A DNA stretch of 64,000 nt from Labrenzia sp. CE80. Its GTDB lineage: Bacteria; Pseudomonadota; Alphaproteobacteria; Rhizobiales; Stappiaceae. Where the stretch lies: contig NZ_WAJT01000001.1 of assembly GCF_009650605.1 (NCBI RefSeq), forward strand, positions 2,232,001 through 2,296,000. Direction: 5' to 3'. The position numbers were made by a program, and so were the translations under genes. This document shows, one piece after another, positions 59,547 through 64,000 of this stretch. Every line of letters starts with the position of its first letter. Within the stretch, counting starts at the first letter, position 1. The notes beneath the pieces are model-generated. The model was not told the origin of the DNA. It did no database searches and was given only the letters and a program-made list of their open reading frames with translations.

Positions 59547-60413
59547 TCAGCCTTTTGCGCGTTCTGCGGCACGGGCCAGAGCCCGCTCCAGCATTACGCC
59601 GGCCATTTTCGTGCGATACTCGGCAGGTCCACGGCCATCGGCGGCCGGCATGGTGATGGCTTCGGCCGCTGCGACAGCGCGCTTGACCGTATCGGCATCG
59701 AGTGTCGACCCGTTGAGTATCTCACTCGCCTCAGCGGCATAAAGCGGTGTGTCAGCCACGTTCGTCAGCGCCACCGAACAGCTTGAAACCGTGTCGCCGG
59801 ACATGGTGACCAAAACGGCGGCCGCGGCGGTGGCATAGTCGCCGACTTTGCGTTTCAATTTTTCATAGGCAAAGCCATGGCCTGATGGCGGGGTCGGGAT
59901 TTTGACTGCCGTCACCAGTTCTTCAGGAGCAAGTGCCGTAAAGTAGGCCGCCTCGTAGAAATCGCGAGCTGCGACGTCCCTCTCACCATCCGGACCAGCG
60001 AGCACGTAGACCGCGTTCAGACATTGCATGAGGCCAGGCATATCGTTGCCCGGATCGCCGTTGGCGAGGTTGCCGCCAATTGTGCCCATGTACCGGATTT
60101 GAGGGTCTGCGATCATCAGTGATGTTTCGCGAATGATCGGCAACTTGGCGATCAGCAGATCCGAATTGACCAATTCGTGCTGGGTTGTCATGGCGCCGAT
60201 AACGATCGTGTCGCCGACTTCCTGAATACCCTTGAGATCCGCAACGCCGCTCAAATCAATGAGATGTTCAGGCGCTGCCATCCGCAGCTTCATCATGGGG
60301 ATCAGACTGTGTCCGCCGGCCAGAGGCCGAGCTTCATCGCCGTGGCTGACCAGAAGCGATACGGCTTCCGAAACAGACGACGGCCTGTGATAAATAAACT
60401 CTCCGGGGATCAC
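59547..60413 (-). CDS. coxM: Aerobic carbon monoxide dehydrogenase, medium FAD subunit
   Basis: A 288-residue flavoprotein. FAD motifs are visible at residues 32-36 (AGGHS) and 111-115 (TIGGN), and the C-terminal domain has the CO dehydrogenase flavoprotein pattern. It takes electrons from coxS and passes them to the quinone pool. It is the first structural gene of the operon; the 490 bases upstream should hold the promoter. Confidence 0.96.
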   Translation of the reverse strand: MIPGEFIYHRPSSVSEAVSLLVSHGDEARPLAGGHSLIPMMKLRMAAPEHLIDLSGVADLKGIQEVGDTIVIGAMTTQHELVNSDLLIAKLPIIRETSLMIADPQIRYMGTIGGNLANGDPGNDMPGLMQCLNAVYVLAGPDGERDVAARDFYEAAYFTALAPEELVTAVKIPTPPSGHGFAYEKLKRKVGDYATAAAAVLVTMSGDTVSSCSVALTNVADTPLYAAEASEILNGSTLDADTVKRAVAAAEAITMPAADGRGPAEYRTKMAGVMLERALARAAERAKG

Positions 60414-60903
60414 GTGCTTCCCTCCCTCATTCGCCGAACCGTCAGACGATGACGATCAGCTTAAACCTCTCCAAGGTGGTCAACGCGTTCCCAGTTTGCC
60501 GGCCTGCGGATCCGCTCGCGAATGCGGATTGAACCGGAGGCGTTTCAGCATCGACTGGGCCAACTGCGACAACCGACCACAGGGTGCAAAGCAGTGCACT
60601 GCAAAAACAACGAGGCCTGCACGGACGGAGCGAAAAACGCATGGAAAGCGAGCCACGCGCATGAAATACGTCAGCAATATTGACTCATTTCATGAGCTAC
60701 ATTGAATGGCAAAAGAAAATCAATTTCATAAATTTCAGATGCTTATGTGAAAAAATTAGGATTTGAAGACGATAGGATCCAGACTCATACAGCTTTGGGC
60801 GCATCTGCACGAAATGCGGCTCTTGAGCATTTTGGACGCACTGCACATACACCTTATACGTGTCACGAAGGGAGAGAAGTGTCGTGTGCCTGGCGCTCGC
60901 GCG
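60414..60903. other. Regulatory region between coxC and coxM
   Basis: About 490 bases that should hold the coxM promoter. The left half is GC-rich, the middle (60660-60770) AT-rich. In that part are CTCAT-TTC-ATGAG (60684-60696) and three copies of ATTTCA (60687, 60723, 60732). Frames such as 60442-60642 on the minus strand lack ribosome sites and are not called. Confidence 0.5.
60684..60739. promoter_or_regulatory. Repeated ATTTCA elements upstream of coxM
   Basis: An inverted repeat CTCAT-TTC-ATGAG at 60684-60696 contains one of three ATTTCA copies; the others begin at 60723 and 60732. LytTR regulators bind spaced direct repeats, and the coxC product has a LytTR domain, so this is a candidate binding region. 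The pattern is weak. Confidence 0.3.
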
Positions 60904-62178
60904 CTATTGCGCTGCGGCCGTTGATTGCAGCTCGTTGTCCCTGTCACCGCGATCAACGAGACGGGCTTTGACGCGGCTCCAACGGGAACGGCTGACAGGA
61001 ACCTGGTGTGGCTCTTCGCCCTGCAGCGTCAGCACACCGCTATCCCCGGCGCGCTTGTAACCATCCACGCGTGTGAGGTTGACGATATGGCTGCGATGGA
61101 CCCGGCTGAACAATTTTGGATCCAGGAGCCGTTCGACTTCGCTGATAGCCAGTGGGCAGAAGAGTGTTCGCACTCCGTCGAACAACTGGGTGTAGTGCGC
61201 ATCGGCCTGAACGGAAACGACGTCCTGAATACCGATCTGGCATTTCACACCATCTCGCTCAACCGGCAGTGTCCGCTTGAAACCGGAGCTTCCTCGTTGA
61301 CCTGGCGCTGCCTGCAGCCCGGCCGGAGGTCTCTTCGCGTCAGCTTCTAATGCCTGCTCCCTTGCCTCGGCTGAGACGGCATCTTCCATTTCTGCGTCTA
61401 CATCATTCGCAGCAAGGCTCTGCGCTGTTTCTTCGAAGTCACCGCCAAGATTGTGCGAACTGGCCACCAATTCCTGACGAGCAGGCACGAGGGCAAGAAG
61501 AAAGAGGCCCGAGACCAGGAAAGCAACGCAAGCCACCACAATTGCAAGCGTGCCGGGCGAAACGGACGGTAACCCAAAGCCGACAACCTCGTCACGCGGG
61601 GTGAGCGTCATGCCCGCCATAGCGGTATAATGCATAGCCGAAATCGCAAGAGCCAGCACGAGAGCGGAAACAACGATAGGCGGTTGCCGGCCAACGCCGA
61701 ATGAAAGCCAGAGCGCCAGGCCGGCGGCGTTAAAGGCAACGAGAAAACTAGCGACGATATAGACCGGATCGTGGCTCATGTTCGAAGACGCATGGAGGGC
61801 GTACATGCCCAGATAATGCATGATGCAGATGCCCGCTCCCATCACCAGGGCCGACAAACCGAGACGGAGGGCCGTGAGAGATCCATGGCTGGCGGCAAAT
61901 ACGGCCAACCCAACGACAAGAACACACACCAGAAAGGAGAGCAGTGTCGGCAACACGAGAAAATCAACGGCCACGGGCAGTTGGGCCGCGAGCATGCCGA
62001 CGAAATGCATCGACCAAATCGCCAAGGCCAAGGTCAACGCAGCGCCAGCAAGCAGCAACCTTCGTCGCGGATCAACCGCATCTGTCACCTGAACAGAGAG
62101 GCTCAAGCCAACGAAACTGCCTTGAAAAGCCACCACCAGGGACAAAGCAACGAGCCAAGGCTCGTGCGAAACGGACAT
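60904..62178 (-). CDS. coxC: CoxC-like MHYT sensor with LytTR DNA-binding domain
   Basis: A 424-residue protein. The N-terminal half has seven predicted helices with three MHYT-type motifs: MHFVGM at 57-62, MHYLGM at 120-125 and MHYTAM at 182-187. These are thought to bind copper and sense CO, NO or oxygen. After an acidic linker (about 245-300), residues about 304-410 form a LytTR DNA-binding domain (VVSVQADAHYTQLFDGVRTL, FSRVHRSHIVNLTRVDGYKR). This is the layout of CoxC and CoxH in Oligotropha. It lies upstream of coxM on the same strand. GGAGGAG precedes the ATG. Confidence 0.88.
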   Translation of the reverse strand: MSVSHEPWLVALSLVVAFQGSFVGLSLSVQVTDAVDPRRRLLLAGAALTLALAIWSMHFVGMLAAQLPVAVDFLVLPTLLSFLVCVLVVGLAVFAASHGSLTALRLGLSALVMGAGICIMHYLGMYALHASSNMSHDPVYIVASFLVAFNAAGLALWLSFGVGRQPPIVVSALVLALAISAMHYTAMAGMTLTPRDEVVGFGLPSVSPGTLAIVVACVAFLVSGLFLLALVPARQELVASSHNLGGDFEETAQSLAANDVDAEMEDAVSAEAREQALEADAKRPPAGLQAAPGQRGSSGFKRTLPVERDGVKCQIGIQDVVSVQADAHYTQLFDGVRTLFCPLAISEVERLLDPKLFSRVHRSHIVNLTRVDGYKRAGDSGVLTLQGEEPHQVPVSRSRWSRVKARLVDRGDRDNELQSTAAAQ

Positions 62179-62548
62179 GCAGGCTCTCCTCCCTCATGCG
62201 GTCGTTTAAGCGTCTTGCCAACCAAATCGAAGTTTAGACTATTGCGGCCGCACCACCAAGCAATGAGGCCTAAACAAATCCTCGAATTAAAGAATAACAG
62301 TGTTTTAGCACGCTGTTCAAAATTAAATTTCGTATGAAAAACAAAGGGGAATTTCAAACGATGCACGCTAAAAACCGAGCGAAACCTAAGGATGGAAAAG
62401 AAATTGCCGCAAATTCACAACCGATAACTCGCGTAAAAGCTGTCGTCTGATTGCAAGGTCAAAGTCCTAGGCCACAAACCGCCCTTGTCCATGTGTCTTT
62501 TGACAAGGTATCTCTTGTCTCTCAACCGTCCATCTGGAGGAAATAGCG
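62179..62548. other. Divergent intergenic region between coxC and the SDR gene
   Basis: About 370 bases, moderately AT-rich (62270-62400). It should hold promoters for coxC and the SDR gene. I see no gene, hairpin with T-run, or clear palindrome. Confidence 0.45.
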
Positions 62549-63298
62549 ATGGCCCTTGCAGGAAAAACCGTTCTCGTCACCGGCGCAAGTTCGGGAATCG
62601 GACGGCAAACAGCTAAGGCGTTTCTGCAAGCTGGCGCGAGCGTCATCCTCACTGGCCGGCGGCAGGAGCGCCTTCAGGCGACCGCCGATGAAAGCGGTGG
62701 TGATGCATTCTGCGTTCCCTGTGACGTTTCGGATGCCGATCAGATCGAGGAGCTATTCAAGGCGATCAAGCACCGATTCGGTAGGCTTGACGTCTGTTTC
62801 AACAACGCCGGAAACAACGTGCCCGCGAAGACGATCGACGAGATCACGGTGGCGGAATGGCAGACGGTGTTGAACGTCAATCTGCACGGAGCTTTTCTGA
62901 TCGCACGTGGGGCCTTCGAGATCATGCGCCATCAGAGCCCGCAGGGCGGACGCATCATTAACAATGGCTCGATCTCTGCGCATGTGCCACGTCCTGGCTC
63001 GGCGCCCTACACCGCAACGAAACATGCCATCACCGGACTGACGAAGTCATTGTCTCTGGACGGGCGGCCATTCGACATTGCCTGCGGCCAGATCGACATT
63101 GGCAATGCAGCGTCTGAGATGACCGCCAACTTCTCGCAAGGCTTGCCGCAAGCGAATGGCAGCTTCATGCCCGAGCCGGTGATGGATGTATCCCATATTG
63201 CCGACGCGGTACTCCATATGGCGGATCTGCCGCTTTCCGCCAATGTGCAGTTCATGACCATCATGGCGACGAAAATGCCGCTCATTGGACGTGGCTGA
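62549..63298 (+). CDS. SDR family oxidoreductase
   Basis: A 249-residue classical short-chain dehydrogenase. The nucleotide motif TGASSGIG is at residues 11-18, NNAG follows, and the catalytic Ser/Tyr/Lys are in NNGSISAHVPRPGSAPYTATKHA. A basic residue after the second strand (TGRRQERL) suggests preference for NADP. GGAGG lies seven bases upstream of the ATG. The substrate is unknown. It ends four bases before the convergent mnmD gene. Confidence 0.93.
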   Translation: MALAGKTVLVTGASSGIGRQTAKAFLQAGASVILTGRRQERLQATADESGGDAFCVPCDVSDADQIEELFKAIKHRFGRLDVCFNNAGNNVPAKTIDEITVAEWQTVLNVNLHGAFLIARGAFEIMRHQSPQGGRIINNGSISAHVPRPGSAPYTATKHAITGLTKSLSLDGRPFDIACGQIDIGNAASEMTANFSQGLPQANGSFMPEPVMDVSHIADAVLHMADLPLSANVQFMTIMATKMPLIGRG

Positions 63299-63301
63299 TC
63301 C

Positions 63302-64000
63302 TCAGCCTTTCTTTCCGACAACCATCTCCCGCTTGCCGGCAAAGCCCCTGCGCTTGTCGATGGCGAAGCCGGCAGCCTGGAGATTGCGGCGAACCCAACC
63401 GGCGGAGGTGTAGGTTGCAAGGGTCCCATCTGCTGCCGTTAGATCACAAGCCGCTTTCAGCAGCTCCTCGCTCCAAAGCTCCGGGTTTCTTGAGGGGCTA
63501 AAACCGTCGAGAAACCAGGCATCGATTTCAGGCATGACAACCTTTCCACCCAGGAGGTCATCGACCATCACGCGCGCATCACCGATCGCCAAAAGAAGCT
63601 CGGCGCCCTCGAAGGCGAAGCGACACCAACCGGGTTCCGGAGCCCATGTCTGAAGAAGTTCTTGCGTTTCAGTCGCTAGCTCCGGAAAAGCACCAAGTGC
63701 ACGTTCCAGCTGATCTTTGGTCATTGGAAACAGTTCGAACGACAGAAATTTCAGCTGTGGAGCCGTGCCAAGCCTACGCAGTGCATGTAACGTGGTGAGA
63801 AAGTTCAGCCCAGTTCCAAAACCGAATTCAGCGATTGCAAAAGTCTCACAATCCTGCCAGCGCTCCGGAAGACCATTTCCGCCCAGGAAGACGTGGCGTG
63901 TTTCTTCCAGTCCGCCGGCACGAGAGAAATAGGTATCCTGAAAGGCTGATGCCTTTGGCACGTCTTCCTCCAGCCACTCCAGGTCAGGCGCAGAATGCAA
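63302..64000 (-). CDS. mnmD: tRNA 5-methylaminomethyl-2-thiouridine methyltransferase MnmD (5' end cut by the window)
   Basis: A frame of 232 residues that runs off the window at its 5' end; family members begin only a few residues earlier. It shows the MnmD (DUF752) pattern: DTYFSRAGGLEETRHVFLGG, the SAM-binding FAIAEFGFGTGLNFL, and the catalytic Asp in AWFLDGFSPSRNPELW. It finishes the mnm5s2U34 modification in tRNA wobble positions. In E. coli it is fused to an oxidase domain as MnmC; here the frame ends after the methyltransferase, so it is the stand-alone type. Confidence 0.93.
   Translation of the reverse strand: MHSAPDLEWLEEDVPKASAFQDTYFSRAGGLEETRHVFLGGNGLPERWQDCETFAIAEFGFGTGLNFLTTLHALRRLGTAPQLKFLSFELFPMTKDQLERALGAFPELATETQELLQTWAPEPGWCRFAFEGAELLLAIGDARVMVDDLLGGKVVMPEIDAWFLDGFSPSRNPELWSEELLKAACDLTAADGTLATYTSAGWVRRNLQAAGFAIDKRRGFAGKREMVVGKKG

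Noticed and set aside
60442..60642. A 66-codon minus-strand ORF with a signal-peptide-like start just upstream of coxM
   Set aside because: No Shine-Dalgarno sequence, unusual Cys/Pro/Arg-rich N-terminus, and no similarity I can recognise; more likely non-coding leader.
60747..60971. Plus-strand 74-codon ORF starting GTG in the cox regulatory region
   Set aside because: No ribosome site, odd composition, and it overlaps the end of coxC on the opposite strand.
1..64000. Search for tRNA, rRNA, CRISPR arrays, insertion sequences, integrase or attachment sites
   Set aside because: No cloverleaf-like CCA ends, regularly spaced repeats, transposase motifs or long terminal inverted repeats were seen.

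Overview
The window looks like one contiguous piece of chromosome from a marine-type alphaproteobacterium of the order Hyphomicrobiales, most like the Stappia/Roseibium (Labrenzia) group. This is inferred from gene content: a form I cox operon, a two-subunit methylmalonyl-CoA mutase with MeaB, a Tat-exported parallel beta-helix protein of the TIGR03808 type, small DUF4332 and DUF2267 proteins, and a type III-fold ornithine decarboxylase with a long leader. Base composition is fairly even. I see no insertion sequence, prophage, integrase, CRISPR array, rRNA or tRNA.

Layout. 1-4.8 kb: a cytochrome c' with the start of a second membrane-anchored or exported protein, a superoxide dismutase, a TetR regulator with two operators, a YciI protein, a membrane protein, a thermonuclease and a small exported protein. 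4.9-9.3 kb: an MFS transporter overlapping a 57-residue gene, a branched-chain aminotransferase, a VOC protein, a haloacid dehalogenase and a PilZ protein. 9.3-15.6 kb: both methylmalonyl-CoA mutase subunits, flanked by two LuxR-type regulators and no LuxI. 16-24.7 kb: DUF4332, DUF2267, a HerA-like ATPase, a mechanosensitive channel, an M20 dipeptidase, a LOG protein, a lipoprotein and a phytanoyl-CoA dioxygenase. 24.8-33.1 kb: meaB, pyroglutamyl peptidase, a divergent aldo/keto reductase-LysR pair, a Tat-exported beta-helix protein, and an aminotransferase-asparaginase-DDAH operon. 33.5-46.4 kb: alanine/glycine symporter, universal stress protein, SulP transporter, class III cyclase, ornithine decarboxylase with a leader region, an eight-EF-hand exported protein divergent from an OmpR-type two-component system, two ferredoxin-like (ABM/NIPSNAP) proteins divergent from an ArsR regulator, and an overlooked 42-residue gene. 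46.6-52.7 kb: malate synthase G, a DMT permease and a cation/proton antiporter with a cyclic-nucleotide domain. 52.7-62.2 kb, minus strand: coxC, then coxM-S-L-D-E-F-G and a 68-residue membrane protein. 62.5-64 kb: an SDR oxidoreductase and mnmD, cut by the window edge.

How the genes work together. The cox operon encodes a complete form I molybdenum-copper CO dehydrogenase: coxL carries the AYRCSFR loop and the catalytic glutamate, and maturation genes coxDEF and the membrane anchor coxG follow. A seven-helix MHYT protein with a LytTR DNA-binding domain lies upstream and is a likely sensor-regulator. Methylmalonyl-CoA mutase plus MeaB link propionyl-CoA to succinyl-CoA, and malate synthase G handles glyoxylate, so central C2/C3 metabolism is well represented.

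The most interesting regulatory structure is upstream of ornithine decarboxylase: an 8-codon upstream ORF followed two bases later by a 23-codon ORF rich in Arg/His/Lys, then a structured stretch. Other new points are a 42-residue gene with its own Shine-Dalgarno sequence, terminator and tandem repeats over its promoter, a 15-bp hairpin in the leader of the PilZ gene, a probable leaderless ArsR gene under a dyad operator, an orphan plus-strand terminator upstream of the first LuxR gene, and a consensus CRP-type site. Functional assignments rest on reading motifs by eye; no database search was run.
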